64,000 nt of DNA, from NCBI GenBank assembly GCA_032871835.1, contig CM065303.1, positions 54,598,597 to 54,662,596 on the forward strand. The letters are read 5' to 3'. The stretch's first letter is position 1. Every line of letters starts with the position of its first letter. Below the pieces are notes generated by a model. That model did not search any database and was not told where the DNA came from. It saw nothing but the letters and a program-made list of their open reading frames with translations. The stretch is from Dipteronia dyeriana (taxonomy: Eukaryota; Streptophyta; Magnoliopsida; Sapindales; Sapindaceae). The position numbers and the translations under genes are program-made. Shown here in pieces: positions 1 through 12,602 of the stretch.

Positions 1-1325
1 AACCTTTATATCAAATATTATTATCACAGGATTATACAAAGGTCAGTTTTGAAAAATATTTAAACCATTGAAAAATGAATCTTTTGAAACTGGAATCCTT
101 ACTCCAAACAACCACACCATATCTAACACATATCAAACGACATGCTCACAACATGATATCACATGATGAAATATAATGCATGATCACAAAAATTAGATGT
201 GTGAGTATGTTAGTATGATAACCAAATCATGATGTAACGTCACGAATGAACACAACACATTCTAATGTTGCAACAAGCCTAAAATCAATCTAAATGCTTA
301 ATACATGAACATATGATCAATATGTGTATGTATAAGTGTTGCACAACGATGCAAGGACACAAGTATATAAATTTTTTATGTGTGCACATAAGGTTGCTCA
401 ACAATGCATAGACACATGAATGAATTGTGTGCATGCACACCTAATCTCTTCAAGAGAAACAAGTTGGGTAGATATACCTTTGAAGCTCGAATCTTGAAAA
501 TTTTGGAATGTCAAAAAAGTTTTTTTCATCATGATCACAATCTTGATGACCATATGAAGAACATAAACTACCTATACATAATCACCTTAATGGTTTTAAC
601 ATAGAAATAAGCCAATTACATAATAATTGCACTTATAGAAAAGAACAATAAATGAATGGAGTTTTATTCTTACCTTACAATGGAGCCCATTAGTGAAGAT
701 CCATGTATGATTTGAGCTTTAAATGCATATTGATTGAGAGATTAAGAGTTAAAGAACAAAGCTTGAAGCTTCTCTCTCTAGAAACCCCAATTTCTCTTTT
801 TCTAAAGTCTTTAAAATAGAAAGAAACTGGTGTTTAAATAGGACTCCCGTTCAAAATTTATTGTTTAAACAAAATTGCATAAATTGTTGGCAAAAATACG
901 GACCCTAACTGCACAACCTTGCCTGGACAAATTCCTGTAAAAAAATGCTGTCAAAAATGCAATCCTTAACCACACAACCTTGACCACACAAATTTCTAGT
1001 AAAGGAATCGAAGAGAAGTAACGGCGGCTGACCTTCTCATGCGACGAGCACACTAACCTATATGCATGATGTGCAAGTGTGAAGTGGGTGAATTGCACAC
1101 TAAAATTGAATTGTGAGTGTATACACCTAGTCTCTATAAGAGAAACAAGTCGAGTAGTTTATACCTTTGAAGCTCGGCTCTTAAAGATCATGGGATGTCT
1201 AGAAAGTTGTCTTCGATCATGATCATAATGTTGATGATCACATGAAAAACGTAAAATACCCATACAAAAGCACCCCTAAATTTTTTCACATAAATAAGCC
1301 AAACACAAAACTAATTGCACTTACA
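1..1325 (-). mobile_element. LTR fragment(s) of an LTR retrotransposon, minus strand
   Basis: No gene is seen here. Read on the minus strand, the right edge has a polypurine-like GGGAGATTG (about 1326-1336) followed by TGTAAGTGC, the usual layout of a polypurine tract and the start of a 3' LTR. Two blocks, about 422-635 and 1108-1324, are diverged direct repeats of one another: both carry 'aagagaaacaagt', 'acctttgaagctcg' and 'aataagcca' in the same order. So this is either two truncated LTR copies or an LTR with an internal duplication. The block 'gcacaacgatgcaaggacac' near 340-362 resembles a repeated motif in the LTRs at 4230-4360 and 11420-11490, which suggests a distant relative of that family. 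The left end lies outside the window. Confidence 0.55.
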
Positions 1326-1349
1326 ATCTCCCATATTGGCTATTTCATT

Positions 1350-1960
1350 ACAAAACAATTGATTTCTGTATCCAGATTGTTGGAACAATTATATTCAGTT
1401 TCTTTTAACAATAAATCAGTTATTGTTTCTAGAAACGGTTTGGATATTTGTTCAAGTTTGATTGAAAGCAACTTGTATGTTTTAAGACCATCAATTCGTA
1501 CATCACTGCTTAATGCTGAATTGTTTAAAGTTGAAAAACCTAAAACAAAGTGACAAAAGGTTTCTCCATATAATGAAATGTATCTATAGCATCTAATACT
1601 TGGTCACACCAACCTTGACAGGATTGATAGACTAATAAAAGGCGGACCTTTAATTCAGTTAAAGATCGACACTTTACCTGTCTGTGAGTCTTGTTTAAAA
1701 GGTAAAATTACCAAGAGACCTTTTATTGGAAAAGGGCTTAGAGCCACACAACCACTAGAGCCTATACATTCAGACGTCTACGAACCTAAGAATGTTAAAG
1801 CTAGGGGTGGCTATCAGTATTAAGTCACTTTCATTGACGATTACTCTAGATACATATATGTTTACCTAATGCAACGTAAGTCCAAAACTTTTGATAAGTT
1901 CAACGAATTCTAAGCTGAAGTTGAGAACCAATTAGGCAAAAACATCAAAGCTTTACGATA
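1350..1960 (+). pseudogene. Copia polyprotein fragment 1: GAG-pre-integrase and start of integrase
   Basis: Translation gives a typical Ty1/copia sequence: an upstream linker (SFNNKSVIVSRNGLDICS), then HLILGHTNLDRI and CESCLKGKITKRPF (the HHCC zinc-binding GAG-pre-integrase domain), HSDV (first catalytic Asp region of the DDE integrase), FIDDYSRYIYVYLM, and AEVENQLGKNIKAL just before the second catalytic Asp. Several in-frame stops interrupt it, so it is dead. It breaks off inside the integrase core where the minus-strand element 1961-11724 is inserted, and the reading resumes at 11725. Domain order identifies the host element as a plus-strand Copia. Its gag, protease and 5' LTR are left of the window or lost. 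Confidence 0.9.
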
Positions 1961-2078
1961 TTAAAATATAAAAACGGTTAAATGCTCAAGGCTGACCTAG
2001 AGAGGGTGAATAGGTTCGATACCTTTTTCGACTCCCTTAGAAACAAACAAAAGTTTGTCCATCTAGATTGATTGTATC

Positions 2079-2118
<40 letters not shown>

Positions 2119-4585
2119 AATTAAAGACACTTAATCAGTATATAAAACATGTAAAGTGTGATACAAACAAGCAACCATAACACATACACAATTGATATTA
2201 TAGTAAGGAAGTCAACTTACATATAAAGTTCTATCCATAGTATTCAAATCACAAATACAAATATAATAGAGATAGGGATAAAGAAACGTTGACACAGGAT
2301 ATAACGTGGTAAACCTCCAAATAGGATATATCCACGGGTTAGCAACCACCGGCAAAAAAAATCCACTAGTAGATAAGAGAAGTACAATCTCTCAAGTGAA
2401 CCCGTCACCTAGAAACTACCCTTTTTTCCTACTCATGAATATGCCGCCATCTTGCTCAACATTCCGAGACCTCACACCTCTTGTCAAGACTTCCTCGATT
2501 ACCCTTCCGAATCCTCATGACCCTAGGCAAGACTTCTTTGCTCACCCTTCCGGATCCTCACAGCCCTAGGCAAGACTTCCTTGCTTGACATTTTGAGGTC
2601 TCCCACAGTCCCACCTCTTGCCAAGACTTCCATGCTCAACAACATAGGTGTCACACCTATTATCAAAACTTTTTTCTCACAAGGCATCAAGGTGATCATG
2701 AATACAAAATACAAACAAGCACGCAATATAGAATGTTATGATCAACACATCCTATGGAAAATACTAGGCATAAGCATGAATGCACATAACAAATTATTGT
2801 CTAGTTAATCATGCATGTTTAATTCATCTAGATCATGTAAGCTATGTTCAATCATTAATTACAACCTACATACATGCATAGATCTAAAACTTGAGTCACA
2901 AGATATGTTCAGTTAATACATAATCAAGTTTAAGTCTCATATACCAAAAACATGCTAAAATCATGTGACAAAGTCATTTAGATTAAAGCAATAGCTCTAG
3001 AGAATATTTTCTATTCATAGATTCAACAAAGCACATGAATAGCTCATAAGAACACAAATACATGTATCATAGTGAGATTTTGGCCAAAGAGAGCCTAATA
3101 CATGTGAGGAACTATTTTTCACAAAATCAGTCAATTAAAGATCATCAAATAGTCCTAGAATCAAAGCTAGAACAATACAATCCCAAACATATGAAAACAT
3201 AGGCAAAATCAAAACCTAACTCAACATGTGAGATTTCAATTGAAACTCAATCTAGCTTTAAATGAGTTTAAAACTCAAATCAAAACAATCACAAGACACA
3301 TATACATGTTGAAGAAGAAAACCCAAGGCAATTGACCAAGTTTTAAAAGAAAACTTTGAGAGAAAATCAATACCTTTGTTGATTTGGTGCAGTCTCGTTT
3401 TTATGAGGTTAGACTCCAAAATCAACAATAAAACTAACTCAAACCTTCAGAGTAAAGATGGAGGATGAATAGAAAAACACTGTCAATTTTGAATCACTCA
3501 GATCGGAGTTCAAATGAAGAAGTTATGGTGTTTAGAAGGTGAGAAAATTTGAGAGAAAATTCTGCACTCAAATTTTAAACCTCTTATTTGAATGAAATAT
3601 GAGAGGGAATGGATATATAAAGGAGATGGAAAAGAATAGAGTGCGAAATGACCAAAAGTGGCTTAAGAGAACCGAGCACACTTGTTGCCCGAGATGGCAC
3701 GTGGGCATCTCGGGGCAGCAAGCATTTTGGTCCTAGATTGGCCACGCGCCATCTAGGGAAAGAGTGCTTGATTGCGCTTCTTTTTCTCACGCGCTCCCTT
3801 CGCGTTCTTCTACCGTTCTCCGGCCTTCAAACTCGGAATTTAAAATTGTTTAAGGATTACGAACCATAACTCTCTCACGGACATGGAAATATAAGATACT
3901 CAACCCAGAAAATAATAATTCAACTCTATATATGAAGACGAAGACAATGTACACAACATGAGTTGAAAGTGTAGTATCTTTGAACATAGAACTTGAAATC
4001 AATAGTATGAGTAATCGAAATGACCGGACTCAATCAAGAATGATTTAAGACTAAACTCAAGTTCATAATCCATGTTTCACAAATGTATACACGTACAAAC
4101 ACATTACACACTATAATGCAAACTACATAGAGATAGTCTCCAATCATGCTTTTTCCAAAACATGTTATTTTCATACCAATGCATGAGCATTCATCTTCAA
4201 GTGTGTGAATATGTTATAAATGGGGCACAACGATGCAGGGACACATATGAATGAATTGTATGCGTGTGCCTATAATGGTGCACAACGATGCAGGGACACA
4301 AATTTATGAATTTTGTGTGTGTGCCTATAATGGTGCACAACTATGCAGAGACACAAATGTATGAATTGTGTGTGTGTGCCTAAGCCTTGTAAGAGAAAGA
4401 TAAGGTCTTAATATACCTTTGCAGAACCATATAGCATTCTTTCTCTTTAAAGACTTTGAACTTGCTTTGACTAGTTGTTATTTCTTCTTTAAAGCTTGAA
4501 TCATCATGAACCTAAATAACTAAATCATTACAAGTAAACATCATTTTGATATGGAATTAATGCCAACATAATCTAAAACCTAACA
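1961..4585 (-). repeat. 3' LTR of the minus-strand gag-only element
   Basis: About 2.63 kb and homologous along its length to 9077-11724. Contents on the plus strand are a (TA)n tract (about 2082-2115), tandem 40-50-bp units built on 'caagacttcc...ctcaccctt' (about 2460-2640), a pair of imperfect palindromes around 3690-3760 (GAGATGGCACGTGGGCATCTC and a CTAGAT/ATCTAG pair), a TATA-like 'ggatatataaagg' (3610-3622) and repeated 'gcacaacgatgcagggacac' units (4225-4360). ORFs inside it are chance ORFs. Confidence 0.85.
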
Positions 4586-5034
4586 ATCTCCCCATTTGGA
4601 AAATTACATGTCAAAACACCTATGCATTTACTACAAATATAAAAATTAAGATAGATCACAAAATCACCCCCTCACATTACAATGAGTAAGATTCCTAGAA
4701 CTAATCTTCATCAACTCTTGAACTTCATCTTGATCTTCTCTTGAAGCAACCTACAAATCATCTCAAAGCACAATGTATATATAAGAGAAAACAACAAATG
4801 TGTCAACATATATAAGAATATACAATAAAGTCCATAAATACATGTATCTCCCCCTCAATACATGCCAAATCACAAAAAAACCAAATCTTAAGACTAATTA
4901 TTACATGCCATTAAGTTCAAAAGTTCACAAAAACAACATACAAAGAAACTAAGCAACTGGCATATTCTCTTTCTCCCTCTTTTTGACATGAAATCACGCC
5001 AAAAGGTTAAGAAATGTACCTCAAAGCTCAAATA

Positions 5035-5313
5035 CTAGCCACTTGTTCCACCAAATAAAATTGTGCGAGTAGTAGATCTAACATAATGCTTGAGAGGTGG
5101 TCTTGAGCTTGAAGCAATGTACTCTTCCAACTCTTTAATCCTATCATCTTGTTGAACAACTTTTGCACTAAGTTCATCAACCTTCTCCTTCAATTGTATA
5201 GCCCAATCCGGAAGAATATATGTGCTAATCACATGACTATCAACTTGAGAACTACTAAATAGTCCAAAAGTATCACAAGTCTTACCCTTATTCTTATAGG
5301 ACATGTATGACAC
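5035..5313 (-). CDS. Unrecognised 92-aa ORF with coiled-coil segment, internal region of gag-only element
   Basis: I do not recognise this protein. It is a 92-codon ORF on the element's coding strand, 450-730 bp before the 3' LTR. The middle is a charged heptad-like stretch (residues about 40-68: KEKVDELSAKVVQQDDRIKE) that could form a coiled coil, followed by a basic, Ser/Thr-rich tail ending GGTSG. The plus-strand relative has a decayed short piece in the same relative place (about 18541-18580, LESKEKIWELDA then stop), so the position, and perhaps the ORF, is a family feature. It may be the tail of a former longer ORF. Confidence 0.35.
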   Translation of the reverse strand: MSYMSYKNKGKTCDTFGLFSSSQVDSHVISTYILPDWAIQLKEKVDELSAKVVQQDDRIKELEEYIASSSRPPLKHYVRSTTRTILFGGTSG

Positions 5314-7133
5314 ACGTTTATCATAAAAAAATACATATGACTTAAGAATGAATCATCATGCAAGACAAAGATAGTGAGTAATATCTTACAAGTGTCATTA
5401 AGTCAAAATATGCCAACATGTAACAAAATGAAGCATGTGAACACATCATAACAGAGAACAATGTCTAGCATACAATGCTCCGCCTTGATAAATGCCATAA
5501 CTAAAATCAATGATAGCATAAAGTTCACAAAGATATTCACACAATCACACATTCAAGCAATTTGAAGAAATCTCAACAAAATAAGCTTCATATGCTAAGA
5601 GAGATACTCAAAGATTTTCAAGTTCTCTCATAAATCTTCAACAATTGCTAAAATATCAACATACTTATAAACAAAGTTTGTGTGAGAGGGAGATATGCTT
5701 CAAATATATATCAATAAGTAGTTTGATATTCAACATGCAAACAATTTCCAACATCTATCTATCCTAAGCTTTTTCCATAAAAAGTCAAACCGATTATCAT
5801 CCGGAATTTTCTCCTTTAAGAGAATAGATTTCAACATATGAGTGTGTATGCATGTGGCTCGTCATCCCATTTTTGTTTTTCAACCCAAGCTCATTTGATT
5901 TTTCAACTATACTTCTTTTTAAGCCTTCCTCCTATTCTTTTTAGACTTTGAATCAAAGAATTTTCTTTTCATGATTCCATTTCAACACTTCTTTTATTTT
6001 TCCCTTTTTTTAAACATAAATAAAATTCACTTCATGGTTGCTTTCACTCATCACAATGGTGTAGCTCTTTCTAACATTGGGTAGCTTTCACAACCAATAT
6101 GTGTAGCCCTTTCCATAAAGGTGTTCGTTGAGTTCTATGTATTTGCCGAAGCAAAATGGATACTAACCATAGGTCATTTTAAATGTACTTAAGCACAAAA
6201 AACTTCAAGGTGTATCCAAAGTTTACATATTAGTAAACTCAACCTACTAGCAAAACATATAAGAGAAGCAAAGTGAAATTTTAGAAAACCAAGATTTTAT
6301 GACTCATAAGCACATGATCTAAAAGCAATAAGTAGAGACTTATTCAAGATCATTACTTCTCTAATGAGTAGCTTTCAAAGAATATGAAGCTCATATTTTC
6401 AAAAATAATGACACTCAATATACTATAAACAAACAATCATCAAAATTAAGATCAATGTGAACAATATCACTATTAGATCCTAAAATAGCAAATGTCAATG
6501 AGAATCATATGTAAGCTATACAAAATTTTCTAATATGACATGCTATGAGATGTATATCAAAAATTGTGTCAAAATATGAATATCTAAGAGAACATGCATT
6601 AGAGTCTAGAGATACCTTTTGCACATTATATTCACCAAATATCATACTTCCACCCTTTTTATGAGCACTTTTGCCTTGAATGTCCTCATGACACCAAGTT
6701 GACGATGTTTCACAACAAGAGTATAAAAAGCATAATATCTCAACTCAACCATCACATATATATCAAAATAACTTCTCTAAAGTTAACCAATAAATTTCGA
6801 CCATCATAACAAACATGATGTGAGATTACCAAGTTCATATCAATACATGGAGTATTCAAAGTTAGCAAGCAAGAATTCTCAACACAATTGATATATTGCC
6901 TCAAAGCTACCTCACATGTGCTTCTTACATTAGTGATAAGAGCACTCACCATTGAACCACTTGTTCTTGTTTGTACCTACAAAAACATTTCCAATAGCCT
7001 CCTTGATAACAATGTTAAATCTAGAGAAAAGTCCTTCAATGACTTGATTAACAAGAATATCATTAATACACTCTTCCTTAACATTTTCAACACAAGCATT
7101 GTCAAGTTGAACAAGATTAGCTTTCTTTCTACT
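5314..7133 (-). other. Internal region without an intact gene
   Basis: AT-rich internal sequence of the gag-only element. Blocks correspond to the plus-strand relative at about 16280-18500; for example the motif reading 'gggatgacgagcc' at 17391-17403 recurs in reverse near 5855-5870. A short reading frame at 6752-6952 (minus, containing SALITNVRSTCE) matches the end of the frame at 16281-16541 (SALTSSVSSACE), so the gag-derived reading once extended this far. No pol domain was seen. Confidence 0.5.
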
Positions 7134-8993
7134 TCATAACTTCTTTTCATGCTTAGTAATATTATCATGTTTTTCAACTTTCAAAGCCTTAGCATGTTCA
7201 AGTTGAAGTTTAATCTCCTTATCTCTAGATTCATTTCCTAATTTGCATTTTTTAATAAATTTATAACACTTAGACTTAATGTGACATATTCTGTTGCAAT
7301 AATGGCAAATTGGAATAAAAGATGAGATTTTACCTTTTGGAATTGAACTAGCTTCACTAGGAGTTTGCAAAGATACCTTGCTTGCAAACTTCTTCTTAGC
7401 TTTTGATCTTCTCTTCTTGTGTGGTTTCTTGTCAATCACGACTTCATCCAAGTGAGTAAGAAGTGGTGCTTTCAAGGGCTCCTCTTCAACTGCTAAGTCA
7501 TCTTTACCACTATGAGAGTTAACAAGATTCCTAACACCAGACACACTTACCGAATCATTTATTAAGTCCTTGATGGCCACTTTAGCCGTGTCTATCTCTT
7601 CCATTAATTCTTATTCTCCCTTCCTCAAAGAAGATATCACCTTATCCTTCTCAAGGTTTATCTTTTCTAGTTCTCTAAACATCTTCATAATATCACATTT
7701 GTTACCTAGAAGTCTACGAGTAACAATCATAAACTCATCTAGTTGTTTCTCGATCAAATCATCCTTCTCAACTACCTCTCTTAGAGCATTATCTCTAGCT
7801 TCTTCAAGATTTTCTATTTTGGCCAACAACTCAAGATTAGTAGGAATGGAACTAGAGCTTCCATGATGATTTGCATCAAAGTTCTTATTCAAAGATATTG
7901 TACCATCAAGATCTAGTGGAGAATGAGAAGCCGTTAGAGCTACAAAGTTTCTTACCAACTCTTCATCACTTGAAAACTCACTACTAGAGCTCCCATCATC
8001 ACTAGAATCATTATCACTCCAAGTAGCTACCAACACTTTGCCTTTCTTATCTTTCTTAGATGGCCTATTAGTGCACTCACTAGCAAAGTGACCGAGACCA
8101 TGACAATTGTAGCATTGAACACCTTTCATGTTCATGGCTTGACTATTCTTCTCATTCCGTGGAGATGATGGTTTCTTAACTTCTTTTTCCTTAGAAAACT
8201 TGCCTCTAGGCTTGGCATTCTTCTTTAGAAACTTCTTGAACTTTCTAACCAAAAGAGCCATCTCTTCATTTTTATCATCACTCTCCTCCTCTATAGCGTT
8301 GAGAGTGATTCCCTTACTTTTAATCTTTGGCTTCAAGCACATCTCATAAGTTTGGAGAGACCCAAGCAACTCATCGATGTTCATGTTATCCATATCCTTG
8401 ATTTCCTCAATGGCCGTCACCTTTGATTTAAATCTCTTAGGAAGAGACCTAAGGATTTTCCAATTTAAACACTCTTTTGAGATAGGTACTTAAGTGTTTG
8501 ACATTGGTTAGCAATGTTAAGAAGCCGGAATTGGAAGTCTTTGAACTTTTCTTCTTCACCCATACTTAAACCTTCAAATTGTGATGCCAACATTTGACAC
8601 AATTGGAAGCCTTGATTTCTTCACCGCTAAGGTTCCTTCATTAGTAACCTGGAGAGTATCCCAAGCCTTCCGTGTGGATTCAAGATTTTGAATGTAGGAG
8701 AATTAATGTCCATCAACTCCTCCAAATATGGCAATCATAGCAAGGTGGTGCCATTTAGCAACCTCAAACTCATTTGTTGTCCAATCACTCATTGGCTTAA
8801 GTATCATGGTTTCATCCTCTTGAACCTTAGTAGGAGGACTATAACCTTCTTCCACGACCATCCATGCCCTTTCATCAATAGAGTGGATGTAGGCCTTCAT
8901 CCTCAACTCCCAATACCCATAATTAGTGCCTCGAAGTAATGGTGGCCTAGTAATTGAGGCTCTTTCTGCCATTACATCATCTAGTAAACCCAT
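7134..8993 (-). pseudogene. Copia-type gag (UBN2/DUF4219-like, zinc knuckle) with frameshifts
   Basis: The gag of the gag-only element, which would package element RNA in virus-like particles. The N-terminal part (8993-8703) has PPLLRGTNYGYWELRMKAYI, the DUF4219 signature of plant Copia gags. Around 8700-8420 the UBN2-like reading continues in other frames (RKAWDTLQVTNEGT, then GEEEKFKDFQFRLLNIANQC), so at least one frameshift and a stop have broken it. The 269-aa piece 8420-7611 carries a CCHC knuckle (CYNCHGLGHFASEC), an acidic Ser-rich stretch and a coiled-coil-like segment (ENLEEARDNALREVVEKDD). The last piece (7604-7134) has a basic linker and a second, imperfect zinc-finger-like motif (CHYCNRICHIKSKC). 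It is not translatable as one protein now. Confidence 0.85.
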
Positions 8994-9061
8994 GACATCA
9001 AAAGCTTTACAAAAACAGTGAATGTATCACCTGGATTCTCACTAAGTACAATACAGTAACC

Positions 9062-9074
9062 TGTTCTGATACCA
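9062..9074 (-). other. Primer binding site (initiator Met tRNA)
   Basis: The minus strand reads TGGTATCAGAACA two bases downstream of the 5' LTR end (TTTTCA|AT). This is the usual plant LTR-retrotransposon PBS complementary to the 3' end of tRNA-iMet, and it fixes both the orientation and the 5' LTR boundary. Confidence 0.9.
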
Positions 9075-9076
9075 AT

Positions 9077-9197
9077 TGAAAATACTAACACGGTTAAATG
9101 CTCAATGCTAACCTAGAGAGGGGGGTGAATAGGTTAAACACCTTTTTCGACTCCCTTAGAAACAAACTAAAATTTTTCCCTCTAGATTGCTTGTATC

Positions 9198-9268
<71 letters not shown>

Positions 9269-11724
9269 ATATATCAATTAAAGACACTTAATCAATATAT
9301 AAAACATGTAAAGTGTGATACAAACAAGCAACCATAACACATACACAATTGATATTATAGTAATGAAGTCAAGTTACATACAAAGTTCTATCCATATTAT
9401 TCAAATAACAAATACAAATATAAGAGAGATAGAGATAGAGATAGAGAAAAGTTGACAAAAGATATAATGTGGTAAACCTCCAAAGTGGAAATATCCATGA
9501 GTTAACAACCACCTACAAACAAAATCCATAGGTAGATAAGAGAAGTACAATCTCTCAAGTGACCCCTTCACCTAGAAACTACCCTTTTATTCTACTCATG
9601 AATAAGTCACCCTCTTGCTCAACATTCTGAAGCTTCACACCTCTTGTTAAGACTTCCTCGCTCACCCTACGGATCGTCAAGACCCTAGGCAAGACTTCTT
9701 TGCTCACCTTTCCAGATCCTCACGACCCTAGGTAAGACTTCCTTGCTCACCCTTTCAGATCCTCACAATCCTAGGCAAGACTTTCTTGCTTGACATTCTG
9801 AGGTCTCCCACCTCTTGCCAATACTTCTATGCTCAACAACATAGGTCTCACACCTATTATCAAGAATTCCTTCTCACAAGGCATCTAGGTGATCATGAAT
9901 GCAAAACGCAAATAAGCACGCAACATAGAATGTTATGATCAACACATCCTATGGAAAATACTAGACATAAGCATAAATGCACATAACAAATTGTTGTCTG
10001 GTTAATCATGCATGTTTAATTCATCTAGATCATGTAATATATGTTCAAACATGAATTACAACCTACATACATGCATAGATCTAAAACTTAAGTCACAAGA
10101 TATGTTCAATTAATACATAATCAAGTCTTAAGTCTCATATACCAAAAAATGCTAAAATCATCTGACAAAGTCATTTAGATTAAAACAAGAGTTCTAGAGC
10201 ATATTTTCTATTCATAGATTCAACAAAGCACATGAAAAGCTCATAAGAACACAAGCACATGTATCATAGTTAGATTTTAGCCAAAGAGAGCCTAATACAT
10301 GTGAGGAACTATTTTTCACAAAAGCAATCAATTAAAGATCATCAAATAGTCCTAGAATCAAGGCTAGCACAATACAATCCCAAACATATGAAAATATAGG
10401 CAAAATCAAAACCTAACTCAACATGTGAGATTTCAATTGAAACTTAATCTAGCTTTAAATGAGTTCAAAACTCAAATCAAAACAATCACAAGACATATAT
10501 ACATGTTGAAGAAGAAAACCCAAGGTAATTGACCAAGTTTTAAAAGAAAATTTTGAGGTAAAATCAATACTTTAGTTGATTTGGTGCAGTCCCGATTTTG
10601 TGAGGTTAGACTCCAAAAACAATAATAAAACTAACTCAAACCTTCAGAGAAAAGATGAAGGCTGAATAGACAAATACTTTCAACTTTGAATCACTCATAT
10701 CATAATTCAAATAAAGAAGTTATGGTGTTTGGAAGGTGAGAAAATTTAGGAGAAAATTTTACACTAAAATTTTGAGTCTCTTCTTTGAATGAAATGTGAG
10801 AGGGAATGGATATATAAAGGAGAGGGAAAAGAATAGAGTGTGAAATCAAAAGAGGCTTAAGTGCACCAAGCACACTTACTACCTGAGATGGCATGTGGGC
10901 ATCTTAGGGCAGTAAGCATTATGGCCTGAGAAACCACCCGCCATCTCGGGAAAGAGTGTTTGGTTGCACTTCTTTTCCTCGTGCGCTCCCTTCACGTTCG
11001 TCGACCGTTCTCCGGCCTCCAAAGTCTGAATTCAAATCTGTTTATGGATTATGAACCATAAATCTCTCATGGACATGGAAATATAAGATACTCAACCCAA
11101 AAAAATAATAATTTGACTCGATATACGAAAATGAAGACAATGTACACAATATGAGTTGAAAGTGTAGTAACTTTTGACTTAGAACTTAAAATCAATAGTA
11201 TGAGTAATCGAAATGACCAGAACTCAATCAAGAATGATTTAAGACTAAAATCAAGTTTATTATCCATGTTTTAAAAACATATACACATACAAACTCATTT
11301 CACACTAGATTGTAAACTACATAGAGATAGTCTCCAATCATGCATTTTTCAAAACATGTTATTTTCATACCAGTGCATGAACATTCATCTTCAAGTGTGT
11401 GAATGTGTTATAAATGGGGCACAACGATGCAGGGACACATATGAATGAATTTTATGTGTGTGCCTTTAATGGTGCATAACAATGCAGGGACACAAATGTA
11501 TGAATTGTGTTTGTGTGCCTAAGCCTTGTAAGAGAAAGATAAGGTCTTAATATACCTTTGTAGAACCATATAGCATACTTTCTCTGTGAAGAAATTGAAC
11601 TTGCTTTGACTAGTTGTTATTTCTTCTTTGAAGCTTGAATCATCATGAACCTAGACAACTAAATCATTACAAGTAAACATCATTTTGATATGGAATTAAT
11701 GTCAACATAATCTAAAACCTAACA
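9077..11724 (-). repeat. 5' LTR of the minus-strand gag-only element
   Basis: About 2.65 kb, starting TGTTAGGTTTTAGATTATG on the minus strand and ending TATTTTCA next to the PBS. It is collinear with 1961-4585. Differences include a much longer TA repeat (about 9202-9260), one more unit in the tandem block at 9650-9800, and decayed palindromes at 10885-10945. Confidence 0.9.
9202..9262. repeat. (TA)n microsatellite within 5' LTR
   Basis: About 60 bp of alternating TA. The same site in the 3' LTR (2082-2115) holds only about 34 bp, and in the plus-strand relatives it is TA followed by TG. The short ORF reading YIYIYI across it is an artefact of the repeat. Confidence 0.95.
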
Positions 11725-12602
11725 CAGTCATAACATAGAGATGAGTATCTTGACAAAAAGTTTGAAGACTTTTTGGTTGAGCATGAGCTTGTATCCCAAC
11801 TCACAACTTCTAGAACACCACAATAGAATAGTGTTACGGAGAAGAGAAACAGAACCCTGATGGAAATGGTGAGATCTATGATTAGTTTCTCATCATTACC
11901 AAACTCTTTTTGGGGTTATGCACTACAAACAGCAACCTATGTATTGAATGTAGTTCCATCCAAATATGTTCCTAAGACTTTTTTAGAGTTGTGGAATGGA
12001 CATAAAGCTAGTTTGTGACATTTTCGCATATGAAAGTGTCAAGTACATGTGCTGAAGAGTATAAGTGGAAACTTGGAACCTCATTCACAAGTATGCCTAT
12101 TTGTAGGTTATTCCAAAGAGACTAGAGGAGAACATTTCTATAATCCTTAAGATAACAAAGTGTTTGTATCGGTAAACACAACATTTCTAGAGTAAAACAA
12201 TATGAGTGATCATAAACCTCGAAGTAAGATTATATTAAATGAATTAGAACTTGGTACGACCAGTGCTCAATCAACAAAAGTTATTGTTCCATCAACGTCT
12301 GGTAGTTAGATGATTCCTAGTCAGAACTCACTACCACCTAGATGTAGTGACAAACTGATCACTATTTTGGCATTCGAGAGGCACATGGTGTCGTCTTAAA
12401 TGATGTTGTAAATGATCTACTATTATTTAAACATGCAATGGAAGATTCTGACAAAGAGGAATGGCTTAAAGCCATGAATCTCGAGATGGAATATGTGTTC
12501 TCCAACTCAGTCTGGGAACTTATAGACTTACTTGATGGGATAAAACTCATAGGGTGTAAGTGGATCTACAAGATAAAGAGAGGAATAGACAGGAATACCT
12601 TC
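11725..12602 (+). pseudogene. Copia polyprotein fragment 2: rest of integrase to start of reverse transcriptase
   Basis: This continues the reading interrupted at 1960. Recognisable pieces are EYLDKKFEDFLVEHELVSQLT, NSVTEKRNRTLMEMVRSMIS (the region of the integrase catalytic Glu), LPNSFWGYALQTATYVLNVVPSK, then the linker, and finally GVSGSTR in one frame and the canonical WIYKIKRG of the RVT_2 start in another near 12560-12590. Multiple stops and frameshifts are present, many explained by G-to-A/C-to-T changes, as in long-silenced methylated elements. It stops at 12602, where the three-LTR complex is inserted after ...AATACCTTC, and resumes after the same CCTTC at 25790. Confidence 0.9.
12598..12602 (+). 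other. Target-site duplication, left copy (CCTTC)
   Basis: CCTTC directly precedes LTR A and is repeated exactly at 25785-25789 directly after LTR C. A 5-bp duplication is the expected integrase footprint. It shows that 12603-25784 occupies a single insertion site in the Copia reverse-transcriptase reading frame. Confidence 0.95.

Larger units (their letters stand above)
1961..11724 (-). mobile_element. Gag-only (non-autonomous) LTR retrotransposon, minus strand, nested in Copia
   Basis: A complete LTR-to-LTR unit: 3' LTR 1961-4585, internal region 4586-9076, 5' LTR 9077-11724. Evidence for orientation is a primer binding site matching the 3' end of initiator-Met tRNA (minus strand 9074-9062), a purine-rich tract GGGGAGATTG next to the 3' LTR (minus strand, about 4596-4586), and a gag-type ORF on the minus strand. 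No integrase, reverse transcriptase or RNase H was found in the 4.5-kb internal region, so it would need pol from another element. LTR ends are TGTTAG...TTTTCA; the 3' copy has lost the terminal CA. The flanking 5-mers (CGATA left, CAGTC right) do not match cleanly, so a TSD is not claimed. The two LTRs differ at many positions and by a longer TA tract in the 5' copy, so this insertion looks older than the three-LTR complex at 12603. Confidence 0.85.
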
